Positions 1 through 6,513 are shown, counted from the first letter of the stretch. The stretch: 6,513 nucleotides of DNA from DATCRE01 sp035493595 (GCA_035493595.1 DATJHZ010000110.1:1-6513); one strand, 5' to 3'. Program-made: numbers and translations. The notes: generated by a model from the sequence alone, not told the origin.

Positions 1-3000
1 TTGAGATTGAACCATCAACAGACCATTGGCCTCCAAGTGAACTTGTAGTTCTGTTGCTCACAATAAAATATTGACCGTTGTTAGCGAACGTTGTAGCAAG
101 CACGCCACTGCCATCTGTATTTTTTCCCCAGGTAGCCGGTGAATTCAATGCACCTGTGGCGTTAGAATAATACACATCGGCTGTGCTGGTATTTGCTGTT
201 GCAACTCCAGATGCTGGTGACTTATTACCTGAGGCATCGTAAGCTATCACAGAGAAATTGTATGCTGTGTTAGGAGTAAGGCTTGTAGCCAGATATCCAT
301 TAATAGCTGATGTACCAATCAATAATCCATTGGCCCAAACTTCATATCCAGTAACCTTAACGTTGTCTGTTGACGCTGTCCATACCAGAGATACAGTTGT
401 AAAGGTTGATGCTGTAACGGTTAAAGCAGTTGGTTGAGTTGGTACTTGTGTATCACTCAACGTTGTTGCAGTTGCAACAGAACTAAATGGTGAGGTACCG
501 TTATCATTAACTGTTTTAATTTTATAGTAGTATGCTGTACCGGGTATCAATCCAACATTATCGGCAAGTGTTGTAGTTGTTACACGTCCGATCATTGAAT
601 AAGTGCCAGCAAGCGAGGTACTGCGATATACTTCATAACTAGGCGCAGGTGTTCCTGTAAACGACCATGCTAGATTTATTTGTGTCATACTAATTGCAGT
701 TGCCGTAAGATTTGAAACAGCCAATGGTGCAACTGGAGGTGTATACGTATTGTAGCTTTTTAACTTAGCATTCGGTACGGAAACGTAAGGCGGATTTGAA
801 CCTGTACCAGTGTCAGGACCTTTGTATTGTAAGTCAAGACATTGAGAACCTGTGTAATCGTAATATCTGACTTCGATTGTATGATAACTATTAGCACTTA
901 ACGTAATAGCAGAACTTGTTGAATTTGAGCAAGTACCATCAGCAACAGTTCCCTTACGTTGAATTCTACGCGTGCCATCTATATAAAGCTCTGCTCCATC
1001 GTTAGAATAAAGTCTGAAAGTATAATTTCCGTTTTTAACAATATAAAGATAACCATAGAACCTAAAGTTGAAATAATCATCTTGTGTACGCGGGCCTGCA
1101 GGAGGAGGTCCCGCCAGAGTTAAGTTAGCAACCTTACCTGTGAATTCAGGAACTGCTGTAGTCCATGGAATTGTTGTGATGTCGGTCCATGCACCAGTAC
1201 TATGTTCATAATACAAACCATCAACGTATGTATTGGCTGACACCTGAGCACTTTTTGATGAAAGGTTGCCATATAAATCAACGGCACGAACTGTGAAATT
1301 GTAATTTGTATTTAGCAACAGTTGAGTCTTTCCAAATACATACGTTGTATTAGCTGATCCTAATTGAACAGAGTCGGTTCCATAATAGATGTAATAATCT
1401 TTTATACCAGAGTCATCCGTTGCGGCAGTCCATGTCAGCGATATTGTTTGAATGCCTGTAACAGTAGCTACGAGGTTTTGTGGTGGCGTAGGTTTTTGAG
1501 TATCAGTACCAGTTGAAATAACATAGTGTTGTGCTACAGTTGTTGCACTATTTCCTGGAAAATAATCAGATCGGCCAGAGTTGTTAACGGCACGTATTTT
1601 ATAATAATAAGTTGTGTTTGGTTGAAGACCTGTATCGTGAAATTGTGTTATATCTTCATCTGTTAATACTGCTAGTTTCCAGGGTGTAGTACTTGCATCA
1701 GTAGATGTTCGCCTCCAGAGTTCATAACCTCTTTCATCTTTTGAGTTATCATTCCAGGTAAATAGTATGCTTGATGGTGATGTAATTCGACCCGCAAGAT
1801 TAGATGGCTTAGCTGTTATGACAGGTGGTGTAGTAGTTGAATTGTTTACACCCATTACTACATACTTGGCTTTCGAAACAGGACTTGGACAAAGATCAAA
1901 CCCGGCAGTCACAAGAGTATAGGCTCCAGTATTAGCACATGAGGTTGTCGCAGAACAGCCAGTGATATTTGCAGTCTGCTGGTCAAGCAGGGTAGTAGCG
2001 ACACCATTTTTATACCAATAATAATGTTCAAATCCATCGGGTCCATTCAATACGGCATTTTTGTTATTATTTAAATCACTCAGAACTATTGTACCGGTCT
2101 GTTGTATAACTGGAATATCCGGTGTCTTCTCACCTATGGTAACTGGGTCAGACCATCTATTCCATTGTGCTTCCGTTGGACTGGCTGATATTCTACTGAA
2201 TCTTGCTCGGTAAATACCTGGTATGTTAGCCATATATTGATAACCTGTTGCACCAGCAATGATCTGTCCGTCACGTTCCCATTGATAAGCATAGAAACCT
2301 TGTGCCAGTGTTAAGTTAACGCCTGCACCTGTAGGACCGCAGATGTTTGGATTATCGAAAGGCACATGTATGTTAGCTTTATTGTGTGACAAAATCCAGG
2401 TGAAGAAATCGGGCTCTGCATATGCAGTATTCCATGTACCATGACCTAATGTTGGATAAACTGTGTAGCGAACACTCCCACCAGCTTGTTTGAATTTTTT
2501 CACTAGTGCGGCACTTTGAGCAGGAGTTACTTCGGTATCCTGTCCCCCTTGAAATACCCAAAGTGGAATGGCAGCAGCGCTATCATACTCCAACCCCTGT
2601 GAGTAGTCTAATCCTGACATTGTTGCAGCGCAGGCAAACATCCAGTCTGCTAAATTCATAGCCTTATATGTAGCCTGACCTCCCAGGGAAAGACCGTGGA
2701 TATAAATTCTGTTAGGATCGATATTGAGTTGTCTGGTAAGAAGTCTGACTACCCTGATGGCGTAACTTAAATCTGAATTGGAAGCATCACCTCCCCACGT
2801 GTTAACATTCTGTGGAAATAATAAAAAGCCAGGAAAGGCCCGGCCATCTAATGTAAGGTCATTTGGTTTTTTAGTTCCGGCGAGTACTACAGAGTTTAAA
2901 TGAGTCTGGCCACCTTGAGATAATACGTTATCATTATTTAAAAACCTTGGATCTGTTCCAGCTATTGGAGTTCCATTTACACTACAACCGCTTCCTGATC

Positions 3001-3367
3001 CACAATAGCATGTTCCATTCCAGCAGTTTCCGCGTTCTCCCCCGCCGTGCAACATCACAATTAAAGGATAACCAGGACTATAGTTTGGATCCCAACCTGA
3101 TTTATCTGCTTTACCACCAGGATATAAAAGCCTATAATTTAGTCTAAAAAGCCAGTTTGATCCGCTCTTTTGTTTTAAAGTACCTTCCGTAAATGGGCTA
3201 GAATCCCAGGAAGTCATGTCGTAATAGGTATTTGTGCCCCGCCAACTAAATGTTCCGGGAAAGAGCTTAAAATTGGTCAGGTTAACATTTACAGTATCCT
3301 TATTTTGACTAAATGCATTAAAAAACAGGCTTGAGATCAAGAAAATAGTGACGATTAGTCTTTTCAT
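1..3367 (-). CDS. Secreted multidomain alpha/beta hydrolase (esterase/peptidase-like) with Ig-like, FnIII and PA14 modules; C-terminus cut off by the window edge
   Basis: I translated the minus strand from the ATG at 3367 to the left edge and found 1122 codons without a stop; base 1 belongs to the next codon. The N-terminus MKRLIVTIFLISSLFFNAFS is a clear signal peptide, which supports this start. Residues about 25-335 form an alpha/beta hydrolase resembling the predicted-peptidase/CE1-like esterases: oxyanion motif LHGGGERG (106-113), nucleophile elbow GLSLGG (Ser227), Asp277 in GGQDTEV, and His309 in LGHGTW. Then come Ig-like domains (about 335-415 and 417-503), FnIII (514-612, 623-714), PA14 (717-870, core SNDGAELYIDG), FnIII (877-970, 973-1060), and the first 60 residues of another domain (YYSNATGALNSPATWG). 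An extracellular or surface hydrolase acting on a polysaccharide or its ester substituents is an inference; PA14 and FnIII suggest substrate binding. A T9SS sorting domain is expected beyond the edge but is not seen. Exact substrate unknown. Confidence 0.92.
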   Translation of the reverse strand, partial: MKRLIVTIFLISSLFFNAFSQNKDTVNVNLTNFKLFPGTFSWRGTNTYYDMTSWDSSPFTEGTLKQKSGSNWLFRLNYRLLYPGGKADKSGWDPNYSPGYPLIVMLHGGGERGNCWNGTCYCGSGSGCSVNGTPIAGTDPRFLNNDNVLSQGGQTHLNSVVLAGTKKPNDLTLDGRAFPGFLLFPQNVNTWGGDASNSDLSYAIRVVRLLTRQLNIDPNRIYIHGLSLGGQATYKAMNLADWMFACAATMSGLDYSQGLEYDSAAAIPLWVFQGGQDTEVTPAQSAALVKKFKQAGGSVRYTVYPTLGHGTWNTAYAEPDFFTWILSHNKANIHVPFDNPNICGPTGAGVNLTLAQGFYAYQWERDGQIIAGATGYQYMANIPGIYRARFSRISASPTEAQWNRWSDPVTIGEKTPDIPVIQQTGTIVLSDLNNNKNAVLNGPDGFEHYYWYKNGVATTLLDQQTANITGCSATTSCANTGAYTLVTAGFDLCPSPVSKAKYVVMGVNNSTTTPPVITAKPSNLAGRITSPSSILFTWNDNSKDERGYELWRRTSTDASTTPWKLAVLTDEDITQFHDTGLQPNTTYYYKIRAVNNSGRSDYFPGNSATTVAQHYVISTGTDTQKPTPPQNLVATVTGIQTISLTWTAATDDSGIKDYYIYYGTDSVQLGSANTTYVFGKTQLLLNTNYNFTVRAVDLYGNLSSKSAQVSANTYVDGLYYEHSTGAWTDITTIPWTTAVPEFTGKVANLTLAGPPPAGPRTQDDYFNFRFYGYLYIVKNGNYTFRLYSNDGAELYIDGTRRIQRKGTVADGTCSNSTSSAITLSANSYHTIEVRYYDYTGSQCLDLQYKGPDTGTGSNPPYVSVPNAKLKSYNTYTPPVAPLAVSNLTATAISMTQINLAWSFTGTPAPSYEVYRSTSLAGTYSMIGRVTTTTLADNVGLIPGTAYYYKIKTVNDNGTSPFSSVATATTLSDTQVPTQPTALTVTASTFTTVSLVWTASTDNVKVTGYEVWANGLLIGTSAINGYLATSLTPNTAYNFSVIAYDASGNKSPASGVATANTSTADVYYSNATGALNSPATWGKNTDGSGVLATTFANNGQYFIVSNRTTSSLGGQWSVDGSIS
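188..1828 (-). repeat. Two copies of an FnIII A-B pair flanking the PA14 domain
   Basis: Within the hydrolase gene, residues 514-714 (1226-1828) and 877-1060 (188-739) are each a pair of FnIII domains. The first members share the ending TYYYKIRAVNNSG / AYYYKIKTVNDNG. The second members share the entry DTQKPTPP / DTQVPTQP, the core SLTWTAATD / SLVWTASTD and the ending NYNFTVRAVDLYGN / AYNFSVIAYDASGN. The A copies therefore resemble each other more than they resemble the B copies, which suggests duplication of the whole pair. The similarity is seen in the protein; I did not see long exact DNA repeats. Confidence 0.7.
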
Positions 3368-3453
3368 AAGTTTACAGGAAATGGGAATTCTACCTTCTAA
3401 TACCAAAACTTACATGTAGGTAACAACTATTACACCATGTAATTTTTCAAAAA

Positions 3454-3461
3454 CAAAGTTA
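3454..3461 (-). promoter_or_regulatory. Candidate Bacteroidota-type -7 promoter element for the hydrolase gene
   Basis: The minus strand reads TAACTTTGT, which fits the Bacteroidota consensus TAnnTTTG. It would place a transcription start near 3448 and give a leader of about 80 bases before the ATG at 3367. No good TTTG/TTG -33 element lies at the usual distance upstream; the nearest is TTTC around 3486-3489, slightly too far. The box alone is short enough to occur by chance in AT-rich DNA, so this is a tentative call. Confidence 0.3.
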
Positions 3462-3541
3462 GTAAAAAGCCATTGCTGCACCTTAGAAATGAGGTATAAC
3501 CAAATATTAAAATAGCCTTAAAGGCAGTTACTTGCTCATTT

Positions 3542-3627
3542 TGAAACTATTTATTCCAGAAATGAGACACGTATGGTTTAGTCAGTTTATTCGAATTGAT
3601 TCCAATGATGGGAATAGGATAGTTTCA
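3542..3627. repeat. Imperfect inverted repeat with about 16-bp arms
   Basis: The left arm TGAAACTATTTATTCC (3542-3557) is the reverse complement of the right arm GGAATAGGATAGTTTCA (3611-3627), except for a small mismatch/bulge in the middle (one A in one arm, GG in the other). TGAAACTAT/ATAGTTTCA is a perfect 9-bp match. The 53-base loop contains ATTCC at 3600-3604, which could pair with the same GGAAT (3611-3615) over a short loop, so two alternative folds are possible. There is no T run immediately after it in the direction of transcription. Confidence 0.5.
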
Positions 3628-3630
3628 GAA

Positions 3631-3672
3631 TAAAAATTCAATATCTAAGCAGATACTTTGAGATTATCAAAG
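3631..3672 (-). terminator. Candidate transcription terminator: two abutting hairpins followed by a T run
   Basis: About 30 bases after the porP-like stop codon, the minus strand reads CTTTGA-TAATC-TCAAAG (6-bp stem, 5-base loop). TATCT-GCTT-AGATA follows immediately (5-bp stem, 4-base loop), then TTGAATTTTTA. Position and order fit an intrinsic terminator ending the two-gene operon. The stems are short and AT-rich, so strength is doubtful and no folding energy was calculated. Confidence 0.35.
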
Positions 3673-3701
3673 ACTACATGTAACAATGAAATGACAGCTA
3701 T

Positions 3702-5159
3702 CTATTCAATAGAAAGAATCCACGTTTCTCTAAATGAATACCTTGATTTTTGTCTGTAGACATCACGGAGTCTCTTCGCTTCATCCAAATCCGAAACATT
3801 GCCCATATGAACGAAGTAGTATTTTTTATTTGGATCAAATGCAACATCAGCCGGGTAGCCAGAGCGCTTCAGTAATGCAGCATAGTTTTTGGCATTGACT
3901 GATGATTGGAATGCACCCACCACCACATAATGACCAGGTATCATGATATTGCCATTTAGCTGAGTAGGTTTTTTCAGCGCAGTCTCGTTGTTGTCTGGTT
4001 TGTTATTATCAGGTGTCATCGTTACAGGACGCTCTTCCTGTTTAGGTACTTCCGTTTTTGGTTGTTGATCTTTTACTGGCTGCTCGACAGTTTCTTCTTT
4101 TACAGGTGGACTAACCTGAGTTTTGTTAGCATCCGTTGGCTCTGTCTCTTTCTTTGGTTGTGTCTCTTCCTTGGTAACATTCTGTACCTGATCTTTAGGC
4201 TCTTCTTCTACTTTGGCTTCTTCTTTTGGTTTCTCTTTAGCCTTTGGTTTTTCTTTTTTGTTTTTGCCAAGACGTAAAATAAGCTGCACTTCATGAGTGC
4301 CATTACCAAATCCATTTACCGGACCTGCGGCAAACTCATAAGCGTATCCAACTTTTAGTTTATCCTTGATGTTGAATCCCAAAAAAGCAGCAGGACCGTA
4401 GTCTTGTCTGTAAGAGCCACCAATCCAACCTATGTTGTCAATTTTTATAACACCTAGGCCTTCAAACCAATGAAGATTTAATTCTGTGCGATACATTGCT
4501 ATGGGCTCGAACGAAATTCTGGGACTCAGATGAAAGTTATAGCTGACAATTGATATTGTACTTCGCATGGGGTCAAGACCAGCTACTTTATACGATCCTT
4601 CTGCAACTACTTGTGATTTAAAAAGTCTTGGCAGCGAAAACCCTAACTTGAAATTATGAAACTGATAGCCTAGTCCAAATTGCCCGTCAATATTAGATAA
4701 ATTACTAGTTACCAGAGTTGGATCTGAAATACCAGATGGAATATTAGTTCTACTTACAGAACTATTTGTAACACCTGCTGACAAACCAAAAGATAACTTA
4801 TGAGGCTCATTTAAATTTTGTCCTAAATAAACCTGGTAAGCAAAGGAGAGGAGTCCGGTATTTGTTTGAAGCACACCGGCCTGATCATTATAGAGATTTA
4901 CTCCTACAGCAACTTTATAGTTTAAAGGTATTTGCAGATTAAGTGTTGAGGTCTTTAATCCTCCTGCAAATCCCGACCATTGTTGCCTATAATTTAATGC
5001 CAGTTCAGTATAGCCACTCGTTGAAATGATGGATGGATTGTACAGATATGGATTTAAAAAGTAGTTGTTATAGATAAGATTTTGCTGATTGAGTTGACCA
5101 TAGGCTACCATAGCCAGGTTCTGTGCAATTAAAAATAGGAGAGCCTTGGTCAACTTCAT
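3702..5159 (-). CDS. PorP/SprF-family T9SS outer-membrane protein with C-terminal SPOR domain
   Basis: This 485-residue protein starts with a signal peptide (cleavage likely after AMVAYG, residue 21). Residues about 22-298 match the PorP/SprF family: NNYFLNPYLYNPS and NYRQQWSGFAGG near the N-terminus, PLNYKVAVGVNLYNDQAG next, and GNGTHEVQLILRLG closing the barrel. The family consists of outer-membrane beta-barrels that support secretion and surface attachment by the type IX system and gliding machinery. Residues 299-405 are a low-complexity Lys/Glu/Pro/Gln linker (EKPKAKEKPKEEAKVEEEPK). Residues 408-485 look like a SPOR domain (GHYVVVGAFQSSVNAKNYAA, YYFVHMGNVSDLDEAKRLR), which in other proteins binds denuded peptidoglycan. 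PorP/SprF proteins are commonly about 300-350 residues, so linker and SPOR are an addition. The ATG lies 7 bases after the stop of the upstream CHU_C gene, indicating one operon and probable partnership. No Shine-Dalgarno is visible. Confidence 0.93.
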   Translation of the reverse strand: MKLTKALLFLIAQNLAMVAYGQLNQQNLIYNNYFLNPYLYNPSIISTSGYTELALNYRQQWSGFAGGLKTSTLNLQIPLNYKVAVGVNLYNDQAGVLQTNTGLLSFAYQVYLGQNLNEPHKLSFGLSAGVTNSSVSRTNIPSGISDPTLVTSNLSNIDGQFGLGYQFHNFKLGFSLPRLFKSQVVAEGSYKVAGLDPMRSTISIVSYNFHLSPRISFEPIAMYRTELNLHWFEGLGVIKIDNIGWIGGSYRQDYGPAAFLGFNIKDKLKVGYAYEFAAGPVNGFGNGTHEVQLILRLGKNKKEKPKAKEKPKEEAKVEEEPKDQVQNVTKEETQPKKETEPTDANKTQVSPPVKEETVEQPVKDQQPKTEVPKQEERPVTMTPDNNKPDNNETALKKPTQLNGNIMIPGHYVVVGAFQSSVNAKNYAALLKRSGYPADVAFDPNKKYYFVHMGNVSDLDEAKRLRDVYRQKSRYSFRETWILSIE

Positions 5160-5166
5160 GTAGTAT

Positions 5167-6513
5167 TTATCTTATTATAGTTACAGTTCCTGTTTTAGCT
5201 TTTGTATTAGGGCAACCAATTACATAAAAATACACTCCTTCCGGCAGCTGCTGACCATTATATGTACCATTCCATGGGGTTGGATATCCTATTGAATTAT
5301 ATACTCTCAAACCTTGTCGGTTGTAAACGTTAATCTCACAATTGGTATACTCACTTGAGTTTCCAATGTTCCATGTTTCAGTTTCTGTAGGTCCGGAGTT
5401 ATTTGGTGTGAATACGTTGTACGGTCCGGTTTCAACTATTATAAAAACCTCATCTGTTGCAACCTGATTATCATTATCGGTTACTGTAACAATGAAACCG
5501 TAAACACCTTCTGAAAGTCCATTAACATCAAGGAATGCGGTCGTATCTACGCCAATGCTTACTCCAGCAATATTCTGAGGGTCTGGAGTCCATTTATAAG
5601 ATTGAATAAGGCCGTCCTGAGACTGGGCAGATGCGAATAGTTTTACTGCATTGTCTGGTAATGTAATATGTATTGTATCGCCAGCATTAACAACAGGAGG
5701 TACATTAACGGTAGGCTCTGGGAACACTACAATAGAGACATCATCACTATCTTCAAATTCACCATCATTCGCAGTAAATCTGAAAACATAAGTACCTTCT
5801 ACCAGGTTAGATAGGCTAACGTTAGCAGTTGTTACAGGACTTGCAAGCGCAGTGCTTGGGCCTGAAATCTGTTGCCACTGTATTGTTATGGCATTGGGAG
5901 GATTAGGTAAGCCATCGTCGGTTGCACTTCCTGCTAAATCTGCAGTATTGGCCGGAAGTTGCACAGATTGATCACTGCCAGCATCTGCAACGGGAGAAGT
6001 GTTAATAGCAGGAGGTAAAATTGTAACGTTAACAACATCCACTGTGGATGATTTTCCTTTATCATCCGTTACAGTTAACCCGAATTGATAATTACCAACA
6101 CCCATTCCTGTTATGATGATCGATGCGGTATTCAGCGCAGGTAGAGTACATGATGGCCCGCTTATTTTTGTCCATGCATAACTTGCAACGGTTCCGTCAG
6201 CGTCGCTTCCTGTTCCAGTCAGGGTTACTGTTGTAGACTTTGTTGTTTGATCAGAGCCTGCATTTGCTTGTGGCGGTTGATTAACGGTATCGGAGAATAC
6301 AGTTACTTTCGTAATATCAGATCCGGTGGCATCGAGATTATCAGTTGCTGTTAATCTGAATGTATAGATACCAGCCACAAGATTGCTCACGGTAAGATTA
6401 GTGGTTGTTGCATTTACGAAATCAGCAGGTGCAATAGCAGGACCACTTACCTCTGTCCATAAATAAGATTTAATGCTTCCATCGGCATCACTGGCAGTGC
6501 CTGTTACTGTTAC
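5167..6513 (-). CDS. PKD-repeat surface protein with gliding-motility-associated C-terminal domain (CHU_C, type B T9SS signal); N-terminus outside the window
   Basis: The frame is open from the right edge to the TAA at 5167-5169, giving the last 448 residues. The GTG at 6388-6390 is an internal valine, not the start, because the same repeat pattern continues upstream of it (VTVTGTASDADGSIKSYLWT). Four PKD-type beta-sandwich repeats are visible: one partial (about 6289-6513) and three complete (6013-6282, 5719-6003, 5431-5706). Each complete one opens with a PPxAxAG-like segment and ends with a G-x-Y-x-F...T-x-x-D core. Bases 5170-5424 encode a CHU_C domain: NVFTPNNSG, NCEINVYNRQGLRVYNS, PWNGTYNGQQLPEGVYFYVI and the final TVTIIR. 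CHU_C marks proteins secreted by the T9SS and held at the cell surface, often adhesins or enzymes. The PKD stalk suggests a long extended protein; any catalytic part would be upstream. The adjacent porP/sprF-like gene is its probable secretion partner. Confidence 0.93.
   Translation of the reverse strand, partial: VTVTGTASDADGSIKSYLWTEVSGPAIAPADFVNATTTNLTVSNLVAGIYTFRLTATDNLDATGSDITKVTVFSDTVNQPPQANAGSDQTTKSTTVTLTGTGSDADGTVASYAWTKISGPSCTLPALNTASIIITGMGVGNYQFGLTVTDDKGKSSTVDVVNVTILPPAINTSPVADAGSDQSVQLPANTADLAGSATDDGLPNPPNAITIQWQQISGPSTALASPVTTANVSLSNLVEGTYVFRFTANDGEFEDSDDVSIVVFPEPTVNVPPVVNAGDTIHITLPDNAVKLFASAQSQDGLIQSYKWTPDPQNIAGVSIGVDTTAFLDVNGLSEGVYGFIVTVTDNDNQVATDEVFIIVETGPYNVFTPNNSGPTETETWNIGNSSEYTNCEINVYNRQGLRVYNSIGYPTPWNGTYNGQQLPEGVYFYVIGCPNTKAKTGTVTIIR
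5431..6513 (-). repeat. Tandem PKD-type domain array
   Basis: Domain units of roughly 90-97 codons follow each other. Shared landmarks are NQPPQANAGSDQ / NTSPVADAGSDQ / NVPPVVNAGD at the start, Y-x-W (SYLWT, SYAWT, SYKWT; IQWQQ in the third) in the middle, SGP in three units, and NLVAGIYTF / GMGVGNYQF / NLVEGTYVF / GLSEGVYGF near the end. The copies have diverged considerably, so this is an old array rather than a recent DNA duplication. The array continues beyond the right edge. Confidence 0.85.

Larger units (their letters stand above)
3368..3701. other. Intergenic region between the porP-like gene and the hydrolase gene
   Basis: This 334-base AT-rich stretch contains no convincing ORF on either strand. 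Reading in the direction of transcription (right to left), it holds paired hairpins with a T run, an imperfect long inverted repeat, a very short hairpin GCCTTTAAGGC (3515-3525) followed by TATTTTAA, a -7-like box, and about 80 bases of leader before the hydrolase ATG. No Shine-Dalgarno sequence precedes that ATG (the bases just upstream are CCTGTAAACTT). The palindrome TACATGTA lies near both ends (3411-3418 and 3675-3682). The length and contents suggest that the hydrolase gene is its own transcription unit. Confidence 0.6.

Noticed and set aside
2379..2561. 60-codon ORF on the minus strand
   Set aside because: It lies wholly inside the hydrolase gene in another frame; the real frame there encodes the conserved GGQDTEV and LGHGTW active-site region.
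2947..3147. 66-codon ORF on the plus strand
   Set aside because: Antisense shadow of the hydrolase oxyanion-hole region; no recognisable domain and no start context.
3515..3525. GCCTTTAAGGC hairpin as the terminator of the operon
   Set aside because: The stem is only about 4 bp with a 3-base loop, and the following TATTTTAA is not a clean T run; the paired hairpins at 3631-3672 are a better candidate.
3368..3701. Mobile-element remnant or small RNA gene in the gap
   Set aside because: No transposase fragment, target-site duplication or recognisable RNA family was seen; the inverted repeat alone is not enough.
4062..4277. 71-codon plus-strand ORF rich in Phe, Leu and Trp that looks membrane-like
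   Set aside because: It is the complement of the Lys/Glu/Pro-rich linker codons of the porP-like gene. Antisense to AAA/GAA/CCA codons automatically gives Phe, Leu/Phe and Trp, so the hydrophobicity is an artefact.
6388..6390. GTG as the translation start of the PKD/CHU_C gene
   Set aside because: The frame stays open to the right edge and upstream codons encode the first part of the same PKD repeat, so the GTG is an internal valine.

Overview
The window looks like a chromosomal piece of a Bacteroidota bacterium, most likely a Cytophagales- or Chitinophagales-type species (inference). The evidence is a PorP/SprF-family outer-membrane protein, a gliding-motility-associated C-terminal domain (CHU_C, the 'type B' sorting signal of the type IX secretion system, T9SS), and large secreted proteins built from PKD, Ig-like, FnIII and PA14 modules. 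Base composition is moderately AT-rich. Starts show no clear Shine-Dalgarno sequence, as is usual in this phylum. All three genes lie on the minus strand, so transcription runs from right to left. Two of the three are cut by the window edges.

Right part (5167-6513, open at the right edge): the C-terminal 448 residues of a large cell-surface protein. It has one partial and three complete PKD-type repeats followed by a CHU_C domain that ends at the stop codon. Seven bases further on begins the next gene (3702-5159), a PorP/SprF outer-membrane protein. It has a signal peptide and beta-barrel, a Lys/Glu/Pro-rich linker of about 105 residues, and a C-terminal SPOR domain predicted to bind peptidoglycan. 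The two genes are almost certainly co-transcribed. They match the known pattern in which a type-B-CTD cargo protein is encoded beside its dedicated SprF-like partner. The SPOR extension is the most distinctive part.

Middle (3368-3701): a 334-base gene-free stretch. Just after the porP-like stop it holds two abutting hairpins followed by a T run (candidate terminator). Next come a larger imperfect inverted repeat and a Bacteroidota-type -7 box that could start transcription of the last gene.

Left part (1-3367, open at the left edge): 1122 codons of a secreted multidomain hydrolase. It starts with a signal peptide and an alpha/beta-hydrolase (esterase/peptidase-like) domain with a visible Ser-Asp-His triad. 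Two Ig-like domains, an FnIII pair, a PA14 domain, a second FnIII pair and the start of another domain follow. The C-terminus, where a T9SS sorting signal would be expected, lies outside the window. No RNA gene, CRISPR array or mobile element was seen. The best candidate for something under-described is the PorP-SPOR fusion paired with a CHU_C protein whose signature motif is diverged.
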